From the NCBI GenBank assembly GCA_038227045.1, contig JBBRQD010000003.1, positions 86,561 to 150,560 on the forward strand: a DNA stretch of 64,000 nucleotides. The letters run 5' to 3'. The position numbers and the translations under genes were made by a program. This stretch comes from JANXLS01 sp038227045. GTDB taxonomy: Bacteria > Planctomycetota > SZUA-567 > H5-PLA8. The notes under the pieces are model-generated. The model did no database searches, had not been told where the DNA came from, and worked only from the letters and a program-made list of their open reading frames with translations. Shown here in pieces: positions 52,139 through 61,623 of the stretch (the stretch's first letter is position 1; each line of letters opens with the position of its first letter).

Positions 52139-53827
52139 TCATTCCTCATGAGCGGCCGATGGATTCGGAGGCGGTACAGCGGCTTTGACTTGCTGAATGC
52201 CGTCGAATTTATCAGAGTTCGTCTTGCGGCGGCGCAATTCGGACGAGCGGACGCTGGTGGAGTTTTCGTTCGGGCCGTCTTGCGCGCCCAGCACGGCGGA
52301 GCGCTGGCGATATAGGTGCTCCGCGCAACCCAGCGCCTTGCGCATAAAGTCGCTCATCAGGACGCGGTATTCCACGTCGATTTCTTCTTCCTCGGCATGC
52401 GGTTCGAAAGTCCAAGTTGCCTGAGTGCCCGAGGGGAGCAGCACTTTGTCGGAAAAGGAGACGCGCGTGCCGGTGTTTTGCAGCGGGCCCGCGGCGAGCA
52501 GAATCGAGCCCCGGGCCGTCTCCGGCTTGTTCCAATCCAGTTCGAACGGCTTGTTGGGCGGCCCATCCGATGCCAGCGAGATGGAATATTTTTCGACGCC
52601 GAATTCAATGCAGGTTTGCTCGGTCAGCGCCGCGATTTCGCCGACATTTTGCGCCAGTTCGAGCTTGATGCACTGCATGGAGATGAAGTGATTGGCGATC
52701 AGAAAATGCGGGCGGTTGCCGCGAATCGCTTTGGGATGAAACAGTTCGAGAAAGCCGCAGCAGTGCATTAACAGAACGAACGCCACGCCGCCCGTCAGCA
52801 ACAGCGAACTCGCCACGCCGCGATACCCCAACTGCGCAAAAATGACGGTCGCACCGAAGATCGCGCAAATCAGCACCGCCGCACCGCACACCATGTGCGC
52901 GTTCCAGCCCCAGCGCAGAAGGCGGTGGTGGACATGGCCCTTGTCCGCGCTGCCAATGGGCTTGCCGCTCAAAAGACGGCGCACCACGCTGAGCGAAATC
53001 TCCATGATTGGATAAAACGCCACCAGCGTGATTTTGGGAAATTGGTACGAATATGGCGAGATCATCGATTCGCCGCCGGGCGTGACGGTCCCGCCCATTT
53101 TGCGCTGGCCCAACGCGATCAATAATGTCGCGATCAACGTGCCGCAGGCCACGCTGCCCGCGTCGCCCATATAGATCTTCGCCGGCCGCCAATTAAAAAA
53201 TAAAAACCCAACTGTCGCGCCAAACGCGGCCAACGCGATGGCCGCGACCAGGAGGTCCGGCTCTTCCAAGCTCAACGCCAGCATTGCAATGGCCAAGAAA
53301 ATCATGGCGCTTACCGAACCGGCCAATCCGTCAATGCCGTCCACCAGATTGACGCCGTTGATCACGATCAGCATCCACAGGACCGTGATGGGAATGCTCT
53401 CCCAGTCGAACAGCCCATAACCGCCGTGCGTGCCCGGAAATTCGATCAATTCAATCCGAAAACCGAAATAGGCGAACGAAAGGGCGATCGCGATTTGTAC
53501 AAACAATTTGAACTTGGCGCGGATGGGACGCCTGTCATCGGCCAGTCCGAGAACGCAGCCAGCCAGCGCCGGAACCACGATCATCGCAAATCGCATCGCG
53601 TCGCCGGGAAGGCTATATTTTGGAAAAAAGTGAGTGTAAATGACTGGAACGAGCGAGAATCCGAACACAATGCCCAAACCGCCCAAGTAAGGTGTTGGGT
53701 TGGAATGAATTTTCCGGTGTGTAGGATGGTCCACAATACCGAGGCGGCGCGCTACATGGATCAACAGCGGCATTGAGCTTGCCGATACCATCAAGCCGCC
53801 CAACATAAGCCAAAGATATTGATTCAT
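52139..53827 (-). CDS. Polyprenyl-phosphate glycosyl-1-phosphate transferase (WecA/TagO-like) with a C-terminal extension
   Basis: Start at 53827 (MNQYLWLMLGGLMVS); the upstream in-frame extension to 53959 is less likely. The 562-residue protein has about 11 membrane segments in its first 330 residues and MraY/WecA motifs: GLADDRRPIRAKFK, GVNLVDGIDGLAGS, IYMGDAGSVACGT and the catalytic HVHHRLLR. It attaches the first sugar phosphate to the lipid carrier. The C-terminal 230 residues (from about 330) form an additional soluble domain of no recognised family, beginning near NRPHFLIANHFISMQCIK. It lies between the Wza gene and the large PKD/TPR gene. Confidence 0.92.
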   Translation of the reverse strand: MNQYLWLMLGGLMVSASSMPLLIHVARRLGIVDHPTHRKIHSNPTPYLGGLGIVFGFSLVPVIYTHFFPKYSLPGDAMRFAMIVVPALAGCVLGLADDRRPIRAKFKLFVQIAIALSFAYFGFRIELIEFPGTHGGYGLFDWESIPITVLWMLIVINGVNLVDGIDGLAGSVSAMIFLAIAMLALSLEEPDLLVAAIALAAFGATVGFLFFNWRPAKIYMGDAGSVACGTLIATLLIALGQRKMGGTVTPGGESMISPYSYQFPKITLVAFYPIMEISLSVVRRLLSGKPIGSADKGHVHHRLLRWGWNAHMVCGAAVLICAIFGATVIFAQLGYRGVASSLLLTGGVAFVLLMHCCGFLELFHPKAIRGNRPHFLIANHFISMQCIKLELAQNVGEIAALTEQTCIEFGVEKYSISLASDGPPNKPFELDWNKPETARGSILLAAGPLQNTGTRVSFSDKVLLPSGTQATWTFEPHAEEEEIDVEYRVLMSDFMRKALGCAEHLYRQRSAVLGAQDGPNENSTSVRSSELRRRKTNSDKFDGIQQVKAAVPPPNPSAAHEE

Positions 53828-53976
53828 AATAGGCTTATGCATTCCCTCGATTCCCCCCCCTCCCAAGGGGAGAGGGGTGAACGGATACTTTATATGTATC
53901 GATTCCGATCCGTCTTGTAAATAATGAAATCGCGGCAAAAATGGATTATCTAAATCCATTCGAAGCCGTGAATAAA

Positions 53977-55176
53977 TTACAACAATCGCTCCGGAACGTA
54001 GACGAGGTCGCCTTCTTCCAGGTCGATATCTTGTAAACTGCCCTTCTGTAGAAGGCTCATGTCGACGTGAATTGACTGGTTCGAGTTGTTGCCTTTCAGT
54101 ACGACAACAGACGACGTCTTGGCGAATTCCGCGAAACCTCCGGCGGTGGCGATCGCGCGGCTGAGCTTGATATTTTGGCCGCCGATGGGATACATTCCCG
54201 GCACACGGACTTTGCCCAACACTGGAATGAATCCGGTTGTGGCCACCAGGATTATGTCGCCATCCTGAAGAATAGGATCCGGATCGGTGGTGCCTTTTTC
54301 CGAAACGACGCCTGTCGTTTTTGTCTCGCTTTTTTCGGGCGCATCCAGATCCACGGTTAGCACCTGCCGCTTGCCGTCTTTGTTTTGGCGCAGAATTTTG
54401 ACGGACTTGCGGCTTGCGCCGGGTTTCAGACCGCCGGTGGCATAAATTAAACTCGAGACGCGCGGCGACTTGTCCGCGTGCAGCGACAGCTCGCGGCGGG
54501 TGATCGGGCCGGGCTTGAGCACTTCGCCGGTCAGGACATAGACTTCTCCTTTGGGTACTTTGACCACGTCTCCGGGTTCCAACACCGGCCCCAACGATTT
54601 TGTGCCGGGATCGCCGAAGTTCGACACGTCAAAAATCTCGGTCTTGACGCTCCCGTCCGGATTGGTGTGCGACACGCTGACGTGCGTGGGATCGCTGTCC
54701 GGAGCAATACCCCCGGCGGAGAGAATCGCCGCATAGAGGGTCAACGGCGAACTGCCGGAGAGCGCGATGCTCTGGCTGAGCTTGATGCCTTCGCCGCCGA
54801 TGTAAATGCTGCGAACCGGAACGCTCAACAATGCGATCGCCGCGGACGCTTTGAGCACGCCCGAATCTTTTCCAATTCGCGCGGCGACCAGCTTTTGTGC
54901 TTCGAAAATCGATTTGTTGCGAATGTTCAGCGGCTCGCCGCCGGTCGGAAGAGCGATAAAGCCGTCGTCGGAAACAAGCTGCTCGATGCTCGCCCCGACA
55001 CTTTCGGGAACCACGATCAGCTTGATTTTCTCTCCGCCGCCAAAGCGGAATGCAACCGGCGGCGACAAAAGTTCTGTCTCCCCCGCGGACACGCGTGAGC
55101 CCAAAATGGAGAGGCAGGCACCCAGCGCGCAAAAAAGTGGCGCCGCCAGCCAGCACGCGCCCATCATCGACTTCAT
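53977..55176 (-). CDS. Polysaccharide export protein, Wza/SLBB family
   Basis: A 399-residue secreted protein with a signal peptide (about residues 1-31) and several SLBB-like beta-grasp domains: GEVYVLTGEVLKPGPITRRE near 210, FIPVLGKVRVPGMYPIGGQN near 318, and GDLVYVPERLL at the C-terminus. No lipobox cysteine is visible at the N-terminus, unlike Wza. RBS GGGGAG precedes the ATG. It pairs with the Wzc gene to span the periplasm. Confidence 0.92.
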   Translation of the reverse strand: MKSMMGACWLAAPLFCALGACLSILGSRVSAGETELLSPPVAFRFGGGEKIKLIVVPESVGASIEQLVSDDGFIALPTGGEPLNIRNKSIFEAQKLVAARIGKDSGVLKASAAIALLSVPVRSIYIGGEGIKLSQSIALSGSSPLTLYAAILSAGGIAPDSDPTHVSVSHTNPDGSVKTEIFDVSNFGDPGTKSLGPVLEPGDVVKVPKGEVYVLTGEVLKPGPITRRELSLHADKSPRVSSLIYATGGLKPGASRKSVKILRQNKDGKRQVLTVDLDAPEKSETKTTGVVSEKGTTDPDPILQDGDIILVATTGFIPVLGKVRVPGMYPIGGQNIKLSRAIATAGGFAEFAKTSSVVVLKGNNSNQSIHVDMSLLQKGSLQDIDLEEGDLVYVPERLL

Positions 55177-55251
55177 CTTCGACTCCCCTCATAGCATGCG
55201 GCATGACGTTGCGGAACATCTCCCCGTTTTTATAAACGGCAGGGGCGGTCG

Positions 55252-56565
55252 TTACCAGGCGAGCTTAAAGCCCAACCTGACCTCGTCGACCGTGAAGGCA
55301 TTCGACAAAATCGTGGAAGTGCGATCATACCGCGTGACTCTCGCGACCAACGACGCGTTTCGCGACAATTTATAATCGAAGACGCTGGAATATGCGACGG
55401 ATATTTGCTGCTCGCCGGTTGCCCGGTCGCTCTGATTGCGCGCGTACGATAACGACAGCTTCCCGGCTGGAGTCAGCACCATCTTCATTGATGCGGTCAG
55501 ATTGGTTTCCAGCGAATCGCCGGTGCGCACGCCGGCGGCAAAGCTGCGGCTGGCCGCGAGAGCGAACGACAGCCGGCGATGCGGCACGTAACCCAGGTCG
55601 GCACTGAAACTGCCATTCCCTTTGACGCCGTCCACATAGATGGGAACTGCAGACGCATATCCGGCCGCCACCGAATAGTTCAATTTGGAGTACGAACCGC
55701 GCACGCCGGCCATCCAGGTGTCGGCATCGAAATCACTTATCCCCGCATGATCGAACAGCGTGCGTTGTATCTGGAAGCTTTCGAATATCTCAAGCCGCCT
55801 CGGCAGCCATTCCCACGCGGCTTCCAGACTGCCGGTATGCGTTCTGAAATTCGATTTCCCGAACGCCTCGCGCTCGAAATAATCCGTGAAGGAATACGAA
55901 TACTCGCCGGAGATTTTAAAGCAATCGTATTTGTATTGGGCACGAGCGGATGAACGATCGCTCTGGTAACGCGCGAACTGCACGATTTCGTTTTCCAATA
56001 TATTGCCGCCGGCCGTCTGCAGATATTGATCGGAAAACGCAAGACTCATTCCTTCGACGAAGACGCGGTTGAGCGTCGCGCCGAATCCAGCACGATGAGT
56101 CAAATAATCCTTTACCGTATCTTTGGCGTAATCGTGCCATCCGAACTCATAGTTCAACGTGAACTTCACGCATTCGTGTGGACGAAACGCGGCCGCGAAA
56201 CCGCCGGCGTATTCCAGCAACACGTCCTCCGTGCGTTGCACCGCCGCCTGGCGCGACTTGTCGGAGTAGGTGGAGTCAAGGGTAAAATAGGGGTCGACTT
56301 TCAGCGCGCCAAACCGCAGCCCTTTCGGTTCAGGATATGTCGCCAGATTGACGGAATCGAGCGGGCTGCGCAATTCGGAAAGCTGAGATTGACGGTATAA
56401 GGGCACGCTATCGTCCGAGCCGAAAACTGGAAGCAACGCAAAAACAAGTGCGAAAAATAACGGAGATACGGTACGACTGGAACACGCAATCGGGCCACGC
56501 CGCAAAACCTGCCCCACCCGAATGAAATCGGGATTTGTCTGGTTGCTTTGCCGTCCCCCCTTCAC
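55252..56565 (-). CDS. Outer-membrane beta-barrel protein of the exopolysaccharide locus
   Basis: A 437-residue protein starting at GTG 56565 with a signal-like stretch around residues 30-50 (SPLFFALVFALLPVFG); an internal start is possible. The mature part (about 80-437) alternates short polar and hydrophobic/aromatic stretches, as in porins: FTLNYEFGWHDYAKDTVKDY, YKYDCFKISGEYSYSFTDYF, LNYSVAAGYASAVPIYV. It ends in the aromatic motif GFKLAW, typical of outer-membrane barrels. It resembles BBP2-like barrels found next to Wza/Wzc genes. It probably forms the outer-membrane channel or a surface anchor. Confidence 0.8.
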   Translation of the reverse strand: MKGGRQSNQTNPDFIRVGQVLRRGPIACSSRTVSPLFFALVFALLPVFGSDDSVPLYRQSQLSELRSPLDSVNLATYPEPKGLRFGALKVDPYFTLDSTYSDKSRQAAVQRTEDVLLEYAGGFAAAFRPHECVKFTLNYEFGWHDYAKDTVKDYLTHRAGFGATLNRVFVEGMSLAFSDQYLQTAGGNILENEIVQFARYQSDRSSARAQYKYDCFKISGEYSYSFTDYFEREAFGKSNFRTHTGSLEAAWEWLPRRLEIFESFQIQRTLFDHAGISDFDADTWMAGVRGSYSKLNYSVAAGYASAVPIYVDGVKGNGSFSADLGYVPHRRLSFALAASRSFAAGVRTGDSLETNLTASMKMVLTPAGKLSLSYARNQSDRATGEQQISVAYSSVFDYKLSRNASLVARVTRYDRTSTILSNAFTVDEVRLGFKLAW

Positions 56566-56603
56566 CCCAATCCCCCAGTCACTTTAACGCCATTTACCAT
56601 TTT

Positions 56604-58748
56604 TCATTCCCGAACTTTTTCGCGGCTGCGCGATTGGCCCGAGCGCTTGCGCGCCGACGGAGTGTCGCGGTGCTTGTCCGGCTCGAGTCCGTAACCATAG
56701 CCGTAGCCATAACCGTAAATGTATGCGCCCGCGGACGCGTCGTCGACGTCCACGCCGTTGACCACACAACCGATTTCTTTGACATTTGCAGCGGTCAAAT
56801 TCGAATGGGCCGTCTCGACCTGGCGCAAGGAGGTGCGGCGGCTGCGGACAACCAGAATGGTCACGTCGGAAACCTGCCCCATGATGCAGGCGTCGGCCAT
56901 GGGCAGGACCGGCGGCGTGTCGAAAATGATCACGTCGTAGCCGGGTTTCATCTGCGCCAGCGCGCGCTCGAAACTCTCCGGCTGGATCGTATCCGAAGCC
57001 TCCGCCCTGGAAGCGCCCGCCGGCAGCAGGAAAAATCCTGGAATGGAGCACGGCACCGCCATGGCGGGCGTAAATGCCGCGCCTTGAATGACGTCGCGCA
57101 AGCCGATTTTGTCTTCGCACTTGTATGCTTTGCTCAAGGATCGTTTGCGCAAATCGGCGTCGACGATCAGCACTTTTCGGCCCAGCCCGGCGAAGAGCAG
57201 CGCAAGGTTCGACGAGACCATGCTTTTGCCCTCGTTGGCCAGCGCGCTCGTGACGGTCACGACCAGCGGTTGCCCGGTGCGATGCCCGCCATGCTTGACT
57301 TCCAGCCCGATATGCAGATTTCGCAACGCCTCTGCCACCAGCGAGAAACTCCTGTTAAGTACCAGCGAATAGGCGTCGGAATCATCGAGAGCCATTTCGC
57401 AGGCCGGAATCATACCCATCGAATTCAGGCCCGGCTTGCGCTGCAAATCTTTTGGTGTACGGACAGTGTCATCGAGTTTATCGAGCGCGATAACGCTGAG
57501 TACCGCAAACAACACGCTGAGAAACGCGCCAGCCACAAGATTCCGCCGCCAACTCGGCAAATACGGCAGTTTTGGTTCGATCGCGGTCTCCCACGGCTTG
57601 GCGTAGGTGAAGTTCATCTGTTTGTTCAATTCGGTGTTGAGCAAAAACTGATTGCGTTCGGTGTACAATCGCTCGGCTTCTTCCACGTCCTTGTGCATGG
57701 TATCCCATTGCAGTGAAACGGCGGTCAAGTCGTTCTTCTGACCTTCGAGTTTGTCATAAGCGTTCTGCAAGTCGTTCTTTTCCTGCTCGTAAATCTGGAC
57801 CATTGAATTGAGCCGGAAGACAAACTTTGCCGCGGCGGCGTCGAGATCCTGTTGAGCTTCGCGCAAGCGTTTATCTTTCGCGACAACTTCGGGATGGCTC
57901 TCCTGGAATTTATCCCGCGCCTCGCGCAGTTGCGCGCGGCTGGCCTCGAATTCCGTCTTGTAGGCCCGTAAATCGAGATCGTCTTTTGCGCTTGGAACCG
58001 CCTTTAAATCTTCGTATGTGATGCCCTTCTTCTCAAGGTCGGTCAGAAACCGGCTTTCTGCTTTCAATTCGATCAGCGTCGCCTTCTTATTGTCCAGCAA
58101 CGTGCCCAGAGGCCCCAGCTTGTCGTAGAGCTGCTTTAGGCCGTAGTCTTTGGCGTTGAAGTTTTTTTCGCGCTCGAATTTCTGCAGCGCATTGAGCTTC
58201 TCATGCCACGAGTCATACAATTTGGGCACCAGCAGTTTGTATTTTTCGCCCATGGAAATGACCGGATCCAAGGCGCGTTTTTTCATTTCTTCCACGAACG
58301 CTTCGGACCACGCATTGGCGTAAACGGTGGCGCGTTTTCGGTCGGTGTCGAGAACTTCCAAAACGAGAAGCTGGCCATCGGAATGGGCTTGATAATCCAC
58401 GGGCGGGCTGTGGGCGGGTTCGCTCAGTGCCTCCTGCGCCAGCTTGTCGGAACGTTCGATCACGGGCCGGCTCTCGGCCAAAATGCGGTTGGCTTTGATG
58501 ACTTCCTGGCTGATGCCCATTTCATTATATGGATTGGTGACCTGAAGCGCCGTGGGCACAAAGTTTTCAATCAAGAGGCTGGCGGTGCTGCGAAACAGCA
58601 CGGGTTGAGCCACGGTATACGCATACGTTATCGCCATGCCGATCACGATAATCGCTATGACCATCAGCTTGCGGCGCAAGATCTCCATCCAGAGCTGTTT
58701 AAGCCCGACGGAGTCCATTCCCTGCGATTGTGTGTGCTGCTTATCCAT
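56604..58748 (-). CDS. Wzc-type tyrosine kinase/chain-length regulator with a YG-repeat tail
   Basis: The 714-residue protein has N-terminal Wzz-like membrane segments (about residues 28-48 and 402-422) flanking a long coiled coil (about 165-365). The cytoplasmic BY-kinase domain holds a degenerate Walker A (ALANEGKSM, 502-510), Walker A' LIVDAD (527-532) and Walker B IIFDT (607-611). The tail has six Tyr in alternating Tyr-Gly (YIYGYGYGYGYG, 676-687), the expected autophosphorylation cluster. It drives chain-length control and export together with the Wza-like protein. Confidence 0.95.
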   Translation of the reverse strand: MDKQHTQSQGMDSVGLKQLWMEILRRKLMVIAIIVIGMAITYAYTVAQPVLFRSTASLLIENFVPTALQVTNPYNEMGISQEVIKANRILAESRPVIERSDKLAQEALSEPAHSPPVDYQAHSDGQLLVLEVLDTDRKRATVYANAWSEAFVEEMKKRALDPVISMGEKYKLLVPKLYDSWHEKLNALQKFEREKNFNAKDYGLKQLYDKLGPLGTLLDNKKATLIELKAESRFLTDLEKKGITYEDLKAVPSAKDDLDLRAYKTEFEASRAQLREARDKFQESHPEVVAKDKRLREAQQDLDAAAAKFVFRLNSMVQIYEQEKNDLQNAYDKLEGQKNDLTAVSLQWDTMHKDVEEAERLYTERNQFLLNTELNKQMNFTYAKPWETAIEPKLPYLPSWRRNLVAGAFLSVLFAVLSVIALDKLDDTVRTPKDLQRKPGLNSMGMIPACEMALDDSDAYSLVLNRSFSLVAEALRNLHIGLEVKHGGHRTGQPLVVTVTSALANEGKSMVSSNLALLFAGLGRKVLIVDADLRKRSLSKAYKCEDKIGLRDVIQGAAFTPAMAVPCSIPGFFLLPAGASRAEASDTIQPESFERALAQMKPGYDVIIFDTPPVLPMADACIMGQVSDVTILVVRSRRTSLRQVETAHSNLTAANVKEIGCVVNGVDVDDASAGAYIYGYGYGYGYGLEPDKHRDTPSARKRSGQSRSREKVRE

Positions 58749-58845
58749 TCATCACTCGATTCGGTCGGCCCTTTTCGGCGGAGTCCGTGAATTGAAACGA
58801 CCTGCAACCACCGGCGCCCTCTTACGACTGGGGCACGCTGGACCG

Positions 58846-61524
58846 TTATTTCTGTTTGTCCCGTTTCCTGCGTTCGTCGAGCTTTCGGTCGAAATTTTCC
58901 TGCCAGGGCACCCAGTTGCGTCCTTCGCTTTTATACCTTAGAACTTTCCGTGCCTGTTGCTCCGCCGTGAGAATATCGCCGATTTCCAGCGCCGCGTCGG
59001 CGAAGAGGGCGCACAAATAATCCGTGTTGCCCGCCGTCTTCGAGAGCAGCGTGAACGCGCTGAAATCTTTACCGGATGCGCGCAGCGCCGTACCCAGAAT
59101 GTTCACCAAAGCGGGTGCTTCTTTTAAGCGGTCCGCCAGTGCCAAGGCCAGTCGTTCCGTGCTCTCCGGGCTCAAATGCTGCGCTCTTTCCGCGATCCAG
59201 TTATACGCTTCCGGTTCGTTGCGAACAACACCCAGCGCCACGGCTTTGCCCCATTGCGCAATGCCGGCATCGTCCCGGGTCTGGTAGAACTCCACCGCGC
59301 CAAGCAGGGCATGATACCAGATCGCTTCCCGTTTGCCAGCCGGAAGAGCTGACGGGTCGACGGGAATCAGCGCGCGCCCTGCAAAATCCCACAGTTCCCG
59401 ATCCGCAAAATACCGCGCGCGCGCCAGACACGAGGCGGCGCCGGTGCCTTCCCACAGCGCGGTGACTTCGGAACTCGTGCAGCCGGATTCGTCCATCCAG
59501 TCGGCAATTCGGGAGGAATAGCTGGGATCTCGTTTCACGACGAGTTTGAAATAATAGAGCGCTTTTTCAATGGCCGCGATGCGCTGCGAATCGTCCGGGT
59601 TGCGTCCTTTGACTTTGCGCCGGAGATAATACAAGCCGGCATTCATCCGCAGTTCAAGATTCTCCGGAAACAGGCTGACCGTGCGGTCAAGGTACGCCGC
59701 CGCATCGTCGTCACGGTGTAATTTTTCGCTCAGCAGCGCGGCCACCCATGGAAAGTGATAATCGCGCGGCGAGAGCGCCGCGCCGATCCGGCAATGCTCC
59801 AGTCCGTTCTCCAACACGTCCGGCGGCGCATTTATCGCGTTGTCAGCCGCCAGCGCGAGAAGAAAATGCAACTCCGGTTCGTCCGGATCGAGTGTCGTCG
59901 CGCGTTCCCAGGCCGCCGGGTCCGTGCCTGTCTCAACCGGCAACAGGTACCGCCCGCGCCAGGGGCTGGATGCGCAGGCCAGCGCATTCCGACCGGCAAT
60001 CCACGCGCTCCAGCCAAGTGCCACGATCAGCACAAACGCCAGCCCCGCGCGCAAGACGCGAAGCGAGCGGCTTGACGACGATGCGGTATGTGAACGAACC
60101 AGCGCTCCCGCCAGATAAAAAAAAGCCAGCGCCGAGCCGGTCTCGCGCAGGGGAAAATCGGCTCCGGAACAGATCAACACCGTAAAAATACCCGCGAGTG
60201 GAGCGAGCATAAAAATGGAGCCGGATGCGGAGTCCGGAGTCCTGAATAACGCCTTGGCGCTCTCCAATTTGCTCGCTTTCCGCCACCAGCATACACACCA
60301 CGCCGCCGTCAGCAGCGCGGCCAGCACCAGCGCCGGAATGCCCGCTTCGACCGCCAGTTGCATCCAATCCGAATGCAGTTGCGACCATCGTTCAGTCAAC
60401 GTTGCTGGCTGAACCGCGGTAAACACGGCTGCGAAACTCCCCAATCCGTGCCCAAAAAGCTTGGCTTGCGTGGAATCGAAAAGTGGCCACGCGGCCTTCA
60501 TAACCGCGAGCCGGCTGTCGGAGGCGTTGATCGTGGAAAAGCGCTCCGTGAGCGTTTGATTTCCCAGACTGAATGCCCAGACGCCCCAGCCGAGCATGAT
60601 GATCGCTGGAAGGGTCCAAAACGCGATCCGCTGAATACGCTCCGTCAGCGGCAGATCGCGAAAGGATTCACCCGTTCCGGAATAAACGGCGCGCCGCGAC
60701 GCGAAACGTGTCCAAAAAAAAGCTGCAATCCCCAGTCCAATGCCGAATGCCAGAATTGTGAGCCGGCTTAAGGTGAGCGCCAAACTGCCGCCCATAATTA
60801 CCAGCGCCGCTACAAGCAGCGCTTGCCGCAGCAACCGCCGCGTATCGAGCCCTCTTGATTGCCAACCGTTTTGATTCCAAGTCCCCGACTCTAGCAATCC
60901 TCGAGTTGCATTTAACTCCGCCAGGAACAGCGCCAGTCCGCAAGACACGCACAAGGCCTCCGTTACAGCAAAACGGTTGGGATTGATGTAAATTCCCGAC
61001 GGACGGCTCACGGCGTGCCACGTAAAATTCTTGACGTCCCACCCGAACCATTGAACAAGAGCGAAAATACCGAGCACGACGCCGATGACGGTCAGGGCGG
61101 CAAGCAGCGTTTTCAAGCGTTTCGGCGTGCCACAACTGGCTCCTAGCGAGCCGGCAGCAAAGTACGCAAACGCGAAAGGCAATGTGCGAACGCTCAACGC
61201 TGGAAAACGATCCGCTCCCGGCCCAAGCGCCGCGTCGCGAATTACCGTAAAGCTCAGCCAGCCCAGCAGCAAATAAGCGGGCAAGGCGACATAGCGCGGG
61301 ACCGAGAACCAGCTAGTCCCGAGAATGGACGAAAGAGCAATATGTGAAATGCCCAGCGCGCAAAAAACGGCCACAGCGAAGCCAGCGACCCATTGAGGAT
61401 AGGATCCGTAGAAAAACGGTGCGAGGCAGATTGCCAGTAGCGAAAGATAAAGCAAGCCGCACTGCAACGGATGCTCTCGAACCGGATTCGATTCGTCAAG
61501 GTCATGGGGCGATTCGGCGTCCAT
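58846..61524 (-). CDS. O-antigen polymerase (Wzy)-like membrane protein fused to a TPR domain
   Basis: The 892-residue protein has about 12 membrane segments over residues 25-540 and a Wzy_C-like loop (FGHGLGSFAAVFTAVQ, ERWSQLHSDWMQLAVEAGIP) with the conserved His. The C-terminal 330 residues (about 545-892) are TPR-like helical repeats (GLEHCRIGAALSPRDYHF, RMNAGLYYLRRKVKGR). Such Wzy-TPR fusions occur in planctomycete and verrucomicrobial envelope loci. It polymerises repeat units at the periplasmic face. It follows the secreted TPR gene on the same strand by 99 bp. Confidence 0.9.
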   Translation of the reverse strand: MDAESPHDLDESNPVREHPLQCGLLYLSLLAICLAPFFYGSYPQWVAGFAVAVFCALGISHIALSSILGTSWFSVPRYVALPAYLLLGWLSFTVIRDAALGPGADRFPALSVRTLPFAFAYFAAGSLGASCGTPKRLKTLLAALTVIGVVLGIFALVQWFGWDVKNFTWHAVSRPSGIYINPNRFAVTEALCVSCGLALFLAELNATRGLLESGTWNQNGWQSRGLDTRRLLRQALLVAALVIMGGSLALTLSRLTILAFGIGLGIAAFFWTRFASRRAVYSGTGESFRDLPLTERIQRIAFWTLPAIIMLGWGVWAFSLGNQTLTERFSTINASDSRLAVMKAAWPLFDSTQAKLFGHGLGSFAAVFTAVQPATLTERWSQLHSDWMQLAVEAGIPALVLAALLTAAWCVCWWRKASKLESAKALFRTPDSASGSIFMLAPLAGIFTVLICSGADFPLRETGSALAFFYLAGALVRSHTASSSSRSLRVLRAGLAFVLIVALGWSAWIAGRNALACASSPWRGRYLLPVETGTDPAAWERATTLDPDEPELHFLLALAADNAINAPPDVLENGLEHCRIGAALSPRDYHFPWVAALLSEKLHRDDDAAAYLDRTVSLFPENLELRMNAGLYYLRRKVKGRNPDDSQRIAAIEKALYYFKLVVKRDPSYSSRIADWMDESGCTSSEVTALWEGTGAASCLARARYFADRELWDFAGRALIPVDPSALPAGKREAIWYHALLGAVEFYQTRDDAGIAQWGKAVALGVVRNEPEAYNWIAERAQHLSPESTERLALALADRLKEAPALVNILGTALRASGKDFSAFTLLSKTAGNTDYLCALFADAALEIGDILTAEQQARKVLRYKSEGRNWVPWQENFDRKLDERRKRDKQK

Positions 61525-61623
61525 ACAGACGTGAGTCTAACGGCTTTCAAGCGTCGCGCCAATGGGTTGAGAAAATGTTGTCATGCGGCGAGTGACGCAA
61601 ATCGCGTTCGTTTTTCGCGCGAC

